64,000 bases of DNA, taken from Acinetobacter corruptisaponis (lineage in GTDB: Bacteria; Pseudomonadota; Gammaproteobacteria; Pseudomonadales; Moraxellaceae). The stretch lies in assembly GCF_030053775.1 (NCBI RefSeq), contig NZ_CP125669.1, positions 1,545,962-1,609,961 on the forward strand, read 5' to 3'. The notes beneath the pieces were generated by a model. That model was not told where the DNA came from and did not search any database. It saw only the letters and a program-made list of their open reading frames with translations. Below, one piece after another: positions 37,862 to 46,940 of the stretch. Each line of letters opens with the position of its first letter. Within the stretch, counting starts at the first letter, position 1. The position numbers and the translations under genes are program-made.

Positions 37862-40264
37862 CTATTTCTTATCTGGCAATGCATAGGCAACCACATAATC
37901 ACCCATTTTGGTGCCGAATGAACCATGTCCACCCGCCATAATCACCACATATTGCTTGCCATTGATTTCATAGGTCATTGGAGTCGCCTGTCCACCCGCA
38001 GGTAGACGTGCTTCCCATAACTTGTCACCATTGGTCACATTAAATGCGCGGATGTAGTTATCCTGGGTTGCTCCCACAAACATCACATTCCCCGCAGTTG
38101 AGATCGAGCCACCCAATCCTGGTACACCAATTTTCACTGGTGGCAATTGGAATAGATTTGGCAAGCTGTCACGGATGGTACCAATCCGTTTTTTCCAGAC
38201 CACCTGATGCGTTTTTAAATCCACCCCAGCGACAAAGCCCCAGCTCGGCTGTTTACATGGCAATCCAAATGGCGACAGGAATGGACTGATCTCCACCCCA
38301 TAAGGTACGCCATACATTGGCTGTACACCTTGCTCCGTCCCCGCACCCTTGGCAGTTTGTGGACGGTTTGGATCGGCAGGAATTAAACGGCTGACAAATG
38401 GCAAGCCAATCGGGTTCATTACAGCGACCTGACGGTCCGCATTCACCGACATACCGCCCCATTCAAACACACCGAGGTTACCAGGGAATACCAGAGTACC
38501 ATTTTCAGATGGCGGCGTATAAATGCCATCGTAGTTCAGGCGTTTGAATTTCACACGACACATCAACTGGTCAAACATGGTGGCGCCCCACATATCCTTG
38601 TCCGTCAATTTGTCTTTCGGTGCCAGATTCAAGTCAGAAAATGGCTGGGTTGCTGAGTAGTGTTCACCCTTGGTTTGAGGACCCCATTTCACAGTTTGAG
38701 GCACTGGTCTTTCATTAATCGGCACAATCGCCTGACCTGTACGACGATCCAACACAAAGGCATTCCCTGTTTTGGTCAGTACATAAATCGCTGGAACGGT
38801 CTGGCCTGATTTGTCCTGTACATCTGCCAAAGATGGCTGGGATGGTACATCCATATCCCACAAGTCATGATGGGTGGTCTGGAAATGCCACACCAGCTTA
38901 CCTGTGCTGGCATTGATCGCCAGCATCGAGTTGGCATAACGCTCTTTCAACTCAGTACGGTCCCCGCCCCAGATATCAGGTGTACCCACACCTGTTGGTA
39001 CATAGACAATGTCCAGTTTTGGATCATAAGCCAGTGGTGCCCATGCATTCGGAGAGTTATTGACAAAGGTGGTATCCTGACCTGGCATGGCATTGGGATC
39101 GGCTGCACCTGTATCAAACACCCACAATAATTTGCCCGTGTTCACGTCATAGCCACGAATCACGCCAGATGGCTCTTTATTAGAATAGTTGTCGGTGACA
39201 GAACCCGCAATCACCACGGTTGTACCAGAAACCACACCTGGTGAAGTCGGGTTATAACCACCTGGATAGGCGTAAGGCATAAATTCCTGTAGGTTCACTT
39301 CGCCATTCTGGCCGAAATCAGAACAAGCCTTACCTGTATCTGCATTCACCGCCACTAAACGGCCATCATTAACAGGTACAAAGACTTTACGAGGACATTC
39401 AGTAGAGGCCGATTTCTTGGTCTGCAAGCTGGTGGCAAACTCAGTGGTATTGGCCGCATCGTAGTACATCACCCCACGACAGGTTAAATGCTGGAACGTT
39501 TTATCGGTTTTGAGTTTTGGATCAAAACGCCATTTTTCCTTGCCTGTGGCAGGGTCGATGGCAATTAAATGTTGGTGTGGCGTACACATAAACATATTGT
39601 TGCCAATCTTGATGGGGGTGACCTGATTGGTGGTTTCACCTGAATCATTATCCGTTCTGAAATCACCTGTACGGAATGTCCACGCCACTTTCAGGTCTTT
39701 GACGTTTTTGTCATTAATCTGGGTCAGTGGCGAATAACGCTCACCGCCCTGACTACGCCCGTATGCAGGCCAATCTTCAGGAGCAACCCCATCCACCGCT
39801 TTTGCCTGTGCAGGTTGTGGGGTTTGAATCACTCCGTTGATTTCCTGTGGATCATTAAAGATTGAGTACACCATCACCACAATCGCAATCGCCAGCGTAG
39901 ATGACAGTGCCACCTTGCTTGAGGTCAGGTTATCAATGCCTCGTGTGACCGCAGGAATCAGCAACCACAATCCCAGAATCCCTAAAATATCAAGCCGTGG
40001 TGCGAGTGCCCAGAAATCGGTGCCGACTTCCCAGACACCCCAAATAATGCTGCCCAGCATCAGCAGGGCATATATCCATAATGGGCCTGAGGCACGTTTA
40101 TAAAGTTGTACTGCCACCACCAGCAACAGCACACCTGCAATCACATAATAAAAAGACCCACCAATTGCTGCGAGCCAGATACCGCCAATGAGCAGGAATA
40201 GTGCAATGACAGTAAGGATAATAACCGTCAAAGTTCTAAGCCCAGATTTTGCAGATTGATTCAT
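37862..40264 (-). CDS. gcd: Membrane-bound PQQ-dependent glucose dehydrogenase
   Basis: This 800-aa quinoprotein oxidises glucose (and other aldoses) to the lactone in the periplasm and passes electrons to ubiquinone. Five TM helices form the N-terminus (about 10-145). The eight-bladed PQQ propeller follows, with WPAYGRSQGGERYSPL, the Ca/PQQ-region segments (WRFDPKLKTDKTFQHLTCRG) and a typical end (AGGHGSFGTKMGDYVVAYALP). The ATG at 40264 has AAGGTG upstream; the 5-codon extension is not favoured. No pqq synthesis genes are in this window. It is paired with the OprB porin upstream. Confidence 0.95.
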   Translation of the reverse strand: MNQSAKSGLRTLTVIILTVIALFLLIGGIWLAAIGGSFYYVIAGVLLLVVAVQLYKRASGPLWIYALLMLGSIIWGVWEVGTDFWALAPRLDILGILGLWLLIPAVTRGIDNLTSSKVALSSTLAIAIVVMVYSIFNDPQEINGVIQTPQPAQAKAVDGVAPEDWPAYGRSQGGERYSPLTQINDKNVKDLKVAWTFRTGDFRTDNDSGETTNQVTPIKIGNNMFMCTPHQHLIAIDPATGKEKWRFDPKLKTDKTFQHLTCRGVMYYDAANTTEFATSLQTKKSASTECPRKVFVPVNDGRLVAVNADTGKACSDFGQNGEVNLQEFMPYAYPGGYNPTSPGVVSGTTVVIAGSVTDNYSNKEPSGVIRGYDVNTGKLLWVFDTGAADPNAMPGQDTTFVNNSPNAWAPLAYDPKLDIVYVPTGVGTPDIWGGDRTELKERYANSMLAINASTGKLVWHFQTTHHDLWDMDVPSQPSLADVQDKSGQTVPAIYVLTKTGNAFVLDRRTGQAIVPINERPVPQTVKWGPQTKGEHYSATQPFSDLNLAPKDKLTDKDMWGATMFDQLMCRVKFKRLNYDGIYTPPSENGTLVFPGNLGVFEWGGMSVNADRQVAVMNPIGLPFVSRLIPADPNRPQTAKGAGTEQGVQPMYGVPYGVEISPFLSPFGLPCKQPSWGFVAGVDLKTHQVVWKKRIGTIRDSLPNLFQLPPVKIGVPGLGGSISTAGNVMFVGATQDNYIRAFNVTNGDKLWEARLPAGGQATPMTYEINGKQYVVIMAGGHGSFGTKMGDYVVAYALPDKK

Positions 40265-40345
40265 ATGATCACCTTGCATCTTTTGTATTTAGAGATCAAT
40301 GAGGCGAATGATCAATCCGCTTCATCGTCGAGTTCAAATTACAAG

Positions 40346-40396
40346 GGCAATGTTGCAGATGCCGTCCAGTGACCTGACTCCATCTGCAACATTGCC
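40346..40396 (-). other. 16-bp perfect intercistronic hairpin between oprB and gcd
   Basis: Inverted repeat GGCAATGTTGCAGATG (40346-40361) and CATCTGCAACATTGCC (40381-40396), 19-nt loop, beginning 10 nt after the oprB stop. No U-tract follows in the transcribed direction, so full termination seems unlikely. A processing or 3'-protection element that sets the ratio of oprB to gcd message is a reasonable reading. Confidence 0.6.
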
Positions 40397-40405
40397 AGTG
40401 TAGAA

Positions 40406-41644
40406 TTAGAAAATTGTCTGGAATTTGATTCCACCCACCCAGGTCTTGTCGCCATCTTTGAGCGCACCGACATGATGGACATATTGAATATTTGGTCGAA
40501 CTGTCAGCCAGTTGGTCGCATGAATGCCGTAGTACAATTCGGTATTGTATTCTTCATCGAGTAAGGGATTGACCTTGTCATTGGCATGAATACGAGCCAC
40601 ACCCAACGCCAGCTCGTCCTGTGGACGCTGGGCGAGCAAGCCCTTATAACTCACCCCGATATTTTGCATATCTTTGACTGAGTTAGTTTTTGAATCATGT
40701 ACAGTGATATTGACAAAACCAGTCAAACCGCGATCTGACTGACCATCCCCTGTAAGCTGTTGTTTGGCAGTCAACCAGCCGCCCTGTTTGTGTCCAGTCT
40801 TGGCAGGATTGGCAATTTCTGCTGCATCAGCCGTGCTGTAGTAATAGCCAACACGGTATTCACCTGAAAGGGCCTGTGATCCTAATTTAGGTGTCCATAC
40901 CAACTCTGCGGGGATAATTGCGCCTTTTGAGCCATCAGTGCTGAGATAGAAACCCTTACCACGCTGCAAATTGTCAGGGTTATATTCATAAGCCCCGATT
41001 TGTGTATATAGGTCTGGCTGGAGATTGTATTTAACCCGCAATGCCCACTGGCTGACAGGCCAGTTATACCATTGGTCACCGACCCAGTTACCCACTTGTG
41101 AACCACATAAGGCCAGATTCTGGAAATCACAGTTAAAACTGTTGAAATCCTCACCCTCACCAAAACGCCCGACTTTAATATCTAAAGCTTGATCTAAAAA
41201 TTTCTTCTTGATCCATAAATCAGTTAAGCGCCAGGTTTGACCACGCCCCCAGACTTCCTGAGCAGAACTTAAATGCCCCTGTAGGCCATCTGCGGTTTGG
41301 GAAAGCGATTGTCCATCACGATAAGTCACGGTGACCTGGGCTTCGGTATCTTGCCAACCCAGAATTTTATTGAGGTTGAAGTGTGTGCCTAAAGCCAGTT
41401 GTCCTGTATATTCACTGCCGTGGCTGGAATGCTGTTTGGAATCCAGAACCCCTGCAAATTCACCTGTATAATCCGCAGAGAAGTTGTAACCCTGTTCTTG
41501 CAACGCAGTGCGTTGACCGTTCCAATCCCCAAACAGCCATTGACCATTCGGGTCAAATGCTGAGGCTGCCTGAGTGTATTGGCTAAAAAGACTCAATGAT
41601 AGAACGGATAAACAAGAAACAACCCATGATTGAGAGATTATCAT
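40406..41644 (-). CDS. oprB: OprB-family carbohydrate-selective porin
   Basis: A 412-aa outer-membrane barrel with a signal peptide (MIISQSWVVSCLSVLSLSLFSQYTQA), the OprB opening (FDPNGQWLFGDWNGQRTALQEQGYNF) and a C-terminus ending in ...WVGGIKFQTIF with terminal Phe. It would let sugars into the periplasm for the glucose dehydrogenase encoded next; the two are on the same strand 141 nt apart. The Acinetobacter gene is often called oprB or dcaP-like; the OprB reading is favoured by the glucose dehydrogenase context. Confidence 0.88.
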   Translation of the reverse strand: MIISQSWVVSCLSVLSLSLFSQYTQAASAFDPNGQWLFGDWNGQRTALQEQGYNFSADYTGEFAGVLDSKQHSSHGSEYTGQLALGTHFNLNKILGWQDTEAQVTVTYRDGQSLSQTADGLQGHLSSAQEVWGRGQTWRLTDLWIKKKFLDQALDIKVGRFGEGEDFNSFNCDFQNLALCGSQVGNWVGDQWYNWPVSQWALRVKYNLQPDLYTQIGAYEYNPDNLQRGKGFYLSTDGSKGAIIPAELVWTPKLGSQALSGEYRVGYYYSTADAAEIANPAKTGHKQGGWLTAKQQLTGDGQSDRGLTGFVNITVHDSKTNSVKDMQNIGVSYKGLLAQRPQDELALGVARIHANDKVNPLLDEEYNTELYYGIHATNWLTVRPNIQYVHHVGALKDGDKTWVGGIKFQTIF

Positions 41645-41745
41645 GTTTACGTAACCTTTTATGTTTTTGTTATAAAAGGTTACGCTGATTTTGAACGGAT
41701 TGATTTATTCAAAATGTTAAGGATATGTACAGTATTTTAACAGTT

Positions 41746-42027
41746 AGGGTCTGTTGACATTTCACCTTGCGAGCTTTCAGCTCTCATTGCGACAGAGGAC
41801 ATTTTTTAGACGATACAAGGCATGACTTATGAAATTTAGCTATTCTAAATGAATAAGGCATAACGCAGTAGCGGCAAAAAATGTCCCTGTCCCAAAGGGT
41901 TATGGCTAAAACTGCCCCAAACTGCGTTATGAAACTTGACAATGGTCTCGCCATTGCCTGCGTTTCATGCCTTGTTTGAGTTGTTTTAGCCTATAACGCA
42001 AGCATGGCTGAAATATCAACAGACCCT
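41746..42027. mobile_element. 282-bp MITE-like element with 19-bp terminal inverted repeats
   Basis: Ends are AGGGTCTGTTGACATTTCA (41746-41764) and TGAAATATCAACAGACCCT (42009-42027), 18 of 19 positions complementary. Inside are further inverted repeats: CAATGG/CCATTG near 41940-41955, and an imperfect stem with AAATTTAG and CTAAATGA near 41834-41853. There is no ORF of note and no transposase. No obvious target duplication flanks it. It fills most of the 405-nt gap between oprB and the CaiB-type gene. The GGGTCTGTTGACATTTCA end is one I associate with Acinetobacter repeats, from memory only. Confidence 0.65.
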
Positions 42028-42049
42028 CATGATTAAATGCACATATTTT

Positions 42050-43168
42050 CTACCACTTGCCCTCACCAAGCCCCTGACCAATAAAGTTGTATTTCATTTG
42101 TGAACGGGAGAACTTGATTGGGCAAGCAAGCTGCGGCTCGGTCTGTTCTGAATTTTCAGATAATGGCACATTAACCACCCAGCCACGCTGTTCCGCCATT
42201 GGTGAGGTCAGTGCCTCATCCAAACTTAAGACAGGCTCGACACAAATATCAAGGCTTTGGAATAGCTGCTGCCATTCAGCAAAATCCTGTGATTTAAACT
42301 TGTCCTGCAATGCCTGTTTGACTGCCTGACGATCTTCAGGGTCAAAAGATGCACCTTTTGCCAACAGGATTGGTAAATCCAGCGCAGTCGCCAAACCTGC
42401 CATAAACTGGGGTTCCAGACTGCCTACAGAAAAATGGCGACCATCTTTGGTTTCATAATAATCATAGAAACTGACGCCATTCAGCATTCCCTGCTCAGGC
42501 CCCTGCGGGGTTTGCCCTGCCAGACTTGCAGAAGCCGCCATACTGTTGAGGCTGGCCACACAATCGGTCATGGAAATATCAATATATTGTCCCATACCAC
42601 TACGCTGGCGCTCGACTACGGCCGCCAGAATACCAATCACCGCGTGTAGCGAACCACCCGCAACATCGGCAATCTGAATGCCCAATGGCGGTGGGCCACT
42701 GTCCTGACGGCCACTATGACCAGAAATCCCTGCCAGTGCCAGATAGTTAATGTCGTGCCCTGCCCGATCTTTATAATTGCCCGTTTGACCATAGCCTGTA
42801 ATTGAACAGTAGATTAAACGTGGATTGATCTCTGCCAGCGTGTCATAGTCCAAACCCAAACGGCGCATCACGTCTGGACGGAACTGTTCAAGCAGGATGT
42901 CAAACTCGGAAATCTTGTTCCTGATCATTTCAATATTGACCGCATCTTTCAGGTCCAGTGCAATCGACTGCTTGTTACGGTTTAAATAACTATGGGCTGT
43001 CGCCTGTCCATTGGCATAGGGTGGCATAATTCTCACAAGGTCTGGACGTGTCGGTGATTCAACATGGATCACTTCTGCACCCATGTCCGCAAGGTACATG
43101 CTGGCAAATGGTCCAGGTAACAACGTTGAAAAATCCAGAACTTTCAATCCCTTTAAAGCGGTTGGCAT
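42050..43168 (-). CDS. CaiB/BaiF-family CoA protein, alpha-methylacyl-CoA racemase-like
   Basis: This 372-aa enzyme is of the family III CoA-transferase fold. N-terminal LKVLDFSTLLPGPFASMYLADMGAEVIHVESP, then GHDINYLALAG (His and Asp of the racemase centre), PPLGIQIADVAGGS (Asp) and VGSLEPQF (Glu). These match the catalytic set of alpha-methylacyl-CoA racemase, which epimerises branched acyl-CoAs, better than true CoA transferases. It is divergent from an AraC regulator, a likely controller. Confidence 0.85.
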   Translation of the reverse strand: MPTALKGLKVLDFSTLLPGPFASMYLADMGAEVIHVESPTRPDLVRIMPPYANGQATAHSYLNRNKQSIALDLKDAVNIEMIRNKISEFDILLEQFRPDVMRRLGLDYDTLAEINPRLIYCSITGYGQTGNYKDRAGHDINYLALAGISGHSGRQDSGPPPLGIQIADVAGGSLHAVIGILAAVVERQRSGMGQYIDISMTDCVASLNSMAASASLAGQTPQGPEQGMLNGVSFYDYYETKDGRHFSVGSLEPQFMAGLATALDLPILLAKGASFDPEDRQAVKQALQDKFKSQDFAEWQQLFQSLDICVEPVLSLDEALTSPMAEQRGWVVNVPLSENSEQTEPQLACPIKFSRSQMKYNFIGQGLGEGKW

Positions 43169-43381
43169 AATAATTTTTACTCAGTTTGTTTAAATTTTCT
43201 TTTATACTAGGTTTGGATAAACACAAAAACAATGTCATGTTCAGCCATTTACCTTGATAGTTTCGGCAATTTAACATGTACTGAATGAGCAATTATTTTT
43301 CTTGTCAATTGCCCAACTTGATATTTTAGACGGTTATTTAGGTCAATTATCGTGAACAGTAAAGAAACTGAAGGATTCAAT

Positions 43382-44395
43382 ATGAGCCGTGATACGATCA
43401 GCATCCACTTCGTGAATGCGGCTTTAACAGGTGTCAAACGCCTCGGCATGGACGTGGAAACATTACTTTCTCATGTCGGCATAGAAGCAGAATTGCTGCG
43501 CCAGCCCAAGGCCCGAATCTCCCCAGAGCAATACACCCGCTTCGTTAAAATGTTGTGGATGGTGACGCAGGACGAACACGTGGGCTTTGATGTCCAGCCA
43601 CGCCGTCTCGGTACGTTTGCTATCATGTGCCAGTTGATCATCCACTCCAAGACACTTGGACAGGCACTAGAACTCTCCTCCCAGTTCTATAAACTATTTG
43701 GCGATGAATGGTCGGTGAGTCTGGAACGCGACAAGCATGAAGCCCGTCTGGTTCCACATATTCCCAAAGCCCTTGATCCTGATCATTTCATCACTGAAAG
43801 CATGTTGATGATCTGGCATGGTTTGGCTTCATGGCTGATTGAACGTCGCCTGCCACTCGAACGTGTCCATTTTGGCTATCCACGTCCCAACCATGCTGAT
43901 GAATACGATGCGCTGTTCTTTGCACCTGTCATGCAATTCGATGCACCACGTACCGAAATTACTTTTGCTGCGGATTATCTTGATCTTCCAATCCGTCAGG
44001 ATGAAAAGACCTTAGAGGAATTTTTAAAAGCTGCGCCAGCGCAACTGTTGGTAAAATTCAAGAACACCAACTCGCTCACATCGCGTATTCGTGATGTGTT
44101 AAAGAGCCAGATTGGTGAGGAAATGCCGACACTGAATGATGTGGCCTCCATGCTGTATCTTTCTCCGCAAACCTTGCGTCGTCGTTTGGCTGCGGAAGGC
44201 AAGAGTTATCAAGGCGTGAAAGATGCCCTGCGCCGTGATGCTGCGATTCACTTATTGTTGACACCAAACCTGACCCTTGAGGATGTCGCCCAACAAGTTG
44301 GCTTTAGTGAAACCAGTACCTTTCACCGTGCCTTTAAAAAATGGACGGGCGTTACACCTGGTTTATATCGTCAGTTGCATGGACAGCATTTATAA
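43382..44395 (+). CDS. AraC-family transcriptional regulator (Arabinose_bd-type N-terminus)
   Basis: A 337-aa regulator. The N-terminal sensor (MSRDTISIHFVNAALTGVKRLG) matches the PF12625-like ligand domain found in regulators of lipid and aromatic degradation. The C-terminal AraC domain has two HTH: LNDVASMLYLSPQTLRRRLAAEG and LEDVAQQVGFSETSTFHRAFKKWTG. The start at 43382 has AAGGA 7 nt before it; a GTG at 43352 is possible but weaker. Divergent from the racemase gene with 213 nt between, so control of that gene is likely. Confidence 0.88.
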   Translation: MSRDTISIHFVNAALTGVKRLGMDVETLLSHVGIEAELLRQPKARISPEQYTRFVKMLWMVTQDEHVGFDVQPRRLGTFAIMCQLIIHSKTLGQALELSSQFYKLFGDEWSVSLERDKHEARLVPHIPKALDPDHFITESMLMIWHGLASWLIERRLPLERVHFGYPRPNHADEYDALFFAPVMQFDAPRTEITFAADYLDLPIRQDEKTLEEFLKAAPAQLLVKFKNTNSLTSRIRDVLKSQIGEEMPTLNDVASMLYLSPQTLRRRLAAEGKSYQGVKDALRRDAAIHLLLTPNLTLEDVAQQVGFSETSTFHRAFKKWTGVTPGLYRQLHGQHL

Positions 44396-44431
44396 ATCAC
44401 TGCATATCGATAGTCTGAAAATTCAGGCTAT

Positions 44432-44872
44432 CTATTCTGCCGATTCAGTAAATAACCATTGCTCTATCCCTTTAGGATAAACAGGATATTGGTTGACTTC
44501 GATTTGTTCTTGACTCATCCAGCAGGCAGTATAAATAGATCCATCCATTTCACAGCCTTGTATTTCCACGTGTCGATAAAATTTCGAATCAGCAAATTCA
44601 GCCTCATACATAAAAACAATTTCATGTCCCTGCTGTCCATCAAAGCTAAATAAATTTTCCACTACACCTAACAGTTTTGGGCGAATAATCTGTTGATGAA
44701 TTTCTTCCAAGACTTCCCTTTCAACTGCCTGTACAGAAGTTTCACCAAATTCAATTCCGCCGCCAATCGGTCTTAAATAAGTTTCATTCTTACTCGGATC
44801 ATAACCATAAGCCAGTAAAACCCGATTCTGATGTCGAAAAATACACAGGGCTTTTGTTCTGATATGTGTCAT
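44432..44872 (-). CDS. NUDIX hydrolase
   Basis: A 146-aa protein with a full Nudix box (GGGIEFGETSVQAVEREVLEEI), which binds Mg2+ and cleaves nucleoside-diphosphate-X compounds. The start at 44872 overlaps the stop of the kinase-like gene by 4 nt, so the pair is translationally coupled. The substrate cannot be told. Confidence 0.88.
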   Translation of the reverse strand: MTHIRTKALCIFRHQNRVLLAYGYDPSKNETYLRPIGGGIEFGETSVQAVEREVLEEIHQQIIRPKLLGVVENLFSFDGQQGHEIVFMYEAEFADSKFYRHVEIQGCEMDGSIYTACWMSQEQIEVNQYPVYPKGIEQWLFTESAE

Positions 44873-45411
44873 TGTACTGCCTTAACGTGCTTTAAAAATG
44901 ATTCAGTCTGTTTAGGTGAATTCAGACGAATAAATTGGATATGCTGATAAGCGGAATTGTGCATGAGGTCGAAATATTTGTTGCGGTTTTTAGGATAAGA
45001 TTTGATTAACCAGACAAAAATTGATTCCTTAGACAACATCAATTTTAAACTTTCCCGATTATTTGAATTTTCCCACAACTTTTTTCGGCTGATGACACGT
45101 CCCAAAGTGCGTTTAGTCAGACGGTATAGATTGATGTGAAATGGATAATCCAGCCAAATCACGGTATCCACCTGTTGCATAATCATCGGAACGGTACGGG
45201 TATAAAGGCCATCCAATACCCATCCTGACGTGGCATCCTCCATCGCTGTTTTTAGTTTGGAGAATAAGGCTTCATTTGATGATTCCTGCCAATCATCCAG
45301 CCAGAGCAAATCATCCAGTTCGATATAGTGTAATTGTCGTTTTTGTGCCAGTTTTCGAGCAAGTGTAGACTTACCAGAGCCCGTGGTGCCAATAATATTA
45401 ATGAATTTCAT
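44869..45411 (-). CDS. P-loop AAA/adenylate kinase-like protein
   Basis: A 180-aa protein beginning MKFINIIGTTGSGKSTLARKLA (Walker A). Further pieces are ELDDLLWLDDWQESS, VLDGLYTR and WLDYPFHINLYRLTKR, the pattern of the FlaR/DNA-topology-modulation-type P-loop kinases. The six extra N-terminal residues would need a TTG start, so 45411 is used. It is upstream of and coupled to the NUDIX gene, suggesting a shared nucleotide task, which is only an inference. Confidence 0.82.
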   Translation of the reverse strand: MKFINIIGTTGSGKSTLARKLAQKRQLHYIELDDLLWLDDWQESSNEALFSKLKTAMEDATSGWVLDGLYTRTVPMIMQQVDTVIWLDYPFHINLYRLTKRTLGRVISRKKLWENSNNRESLKLMLSKESIFVWLIKSYPKNRNKYFDLMHNSAYQHIQFIRLNSPKQTESFLKHVKAVQ

Positions 45412-45588
45412 CTGAAATGCTTGCTTCAATTATAGCGGGCCAGTTTACTGATGAAGCCATTTTTTTGGCAAGTGATCAATTGGCGAAAAACATCAAACTT
45501 GCCAACGTTTATCATCATTGCACTGCCACTTAAATTGAGTACACTCGATGCACAATGATTTTAATTCAAGGCAATACAAGGAACAGCT

Positions 45589-46794
45589 ATGAGCGAGGCC
45601 TATATTATTGATGCCATTCGCACACCACGCGGAAAAGGAAAAAAAGACGGCTCATTACATGAAGTAAAACCGATCACTTTACTCACAACATTACTGAATG
45701 AATTACAACAACGCCACCAGCTCGACACCTCAAAAGTCGATGACATCGTACTGGGTTGCGTTACACCAATTGCTGATCAGGGCGGCGATATCGCCAAAAC
45801 CGCAGCCATTGCCGCTGGCTGGAATGATGATGTTGCAGGGGTGCAAATCAACCGTTTCTGTGCATCTGGTTTGGAAGCTGTCAATTTGGCAGCACAAAAA
45901 GTCCGTTCTGGCTGGGAAGATTTGGTCGTTGCGGGTGGTGTGGAATCCATGTCACGTATCCCAATGGGTTCAGATGGTGGTCCGTGGGCACTTGATCCTG
46001 AAACCAACTTAAAGTCTTCCTTTGTTCCTCAAGGTGTTGGTGCTGACCTGATTGCGACTTTAGATGGTTATAGCCGTGCTGATGTGGATGCCTTTGCAGT
46101 GAATTCACAGCAAAAAGCGGCAGCGGCACAGGCAAATGGTCATTTTGATAAATCCGTTGTGCCTGTGAAAGATCATTCAGGCGTGATGATTTTAGAAAAA
46201 GATGAGTTTATTAAGGGCAATACTACCGTTGAGGGCTTGGCAAAACTGAATGCCAGCTTTGAAATGATGGGTCAAATGGGCTTTGATGCGGTTGCCTTAC
46301 AGAAGTATCCAGAAGCGCAAAAAATCACCCATGTGCATCATGCAGGTAACTCGTCAGGTATCGTCGATGGTGCGGCAGTGGTACTGCTTGCGTCTGAAAA
46401 AGCGGTTAAGGAACAAGGCTTGAAACCACGTGCCAAAGTGCTGGCAACTGCATTGGTCGGTACAGACCCAACCATCATGCTGACAGGCCCTGCTCCTGCT
46501 GCACGCAAGGCGCTGCAAAAGGCTGGCTTAAGCATTGATGACATCGACCTGTTTGAAGTGAATGAAGCATTTGCTGCCGTGGTGATGCGCTTTATCAATG
46601 AACTGAATGTTCCTGCCGAAAAAGTCAATGTCAACGGTGGTGCGATTGCAATGGGTCATCCACTGGGTGCAACAGGTGCCATGATTTTAGGTACATTGCT
46701 GGATGAGTTGGAGCGTCAGGGCAAGAAACGTGGTCTGGCAACGTTGTGTGTCGGCGGTGGAATGGGGATTGCCACCATCATTGAGTTGGTATAA
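45589..46794 (+). CDS. Acetyl-CoA C-acyltransferase (beta-oxidation thiolase)
   Basis: A 401-aa thiolase with nucleophile C91 ([16 protein letters not shown]), VNEAFAAV and GHPLG blocks and terminal CVGGGMG. The degradative FadA/FadI-type opening ([21 protein letters not shown]) and the downstream FadB-like gene mark it as the thiolase of fatty-acid beta-oxidation. ATG has AAGGAACAG about 5 nt upstream. The gap to the FadB-like gene is 146 nt. Confidence 0.92.
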   Translation: MSEAYIIDAIRTPRGKGKKDGSLHEVKPITLLTTLLNELQQRHQLDTSKVDDIVLGCVTPIADQGGDIAKTAAIAAGWNDDVAGVQINRFCASGLEAVNLAAQKVRSGWEDLVVAGGVESMSRIPMGSDGGPWALDPETNLKSSFVPQGVGADLIATLDGYSRADVDAFAVNSQQKAAAAQANGHFDKSVVPVKDHSGVMILEKDEFIKGNTTVEGLAKLNASFEMMGQMGFDAVALQKYPEAQKITHVHHAGNSSGIVDGAAVVLLASEKAVKEQGLKPRAKVLATALVGTDPTIMLTGPAPAARKALQKAGLSIDDIDLFEVNEAFAAVVMRFINELNVPAEKVNVNGGAIAMGHPLGATGAMILGTLLDELERQGKKRGLATLCVGGGMGIATIIELV

Positions 46795-46940
46795 AAACTG
46801 GCTGCATTGATCTTGCCACGTTGGAAACACTTTCAAAAATGCTCATTTACACAGCGTAAACTGCGCTTTTTTCAAATATTTCCGCCTCGCAAGCTCTGCT
46901 TCGCCAGCGTTTTTAAGAAATAAATTTAGGACGATGATGT

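Noticed and set aside
41746..42027. Complete insertion sequence or transposase gene at the inverted-repeat element
   Set aside because: Only 282 bp, no ORF long enough for a transposase on either strand; kept as a MITE-like element instead.
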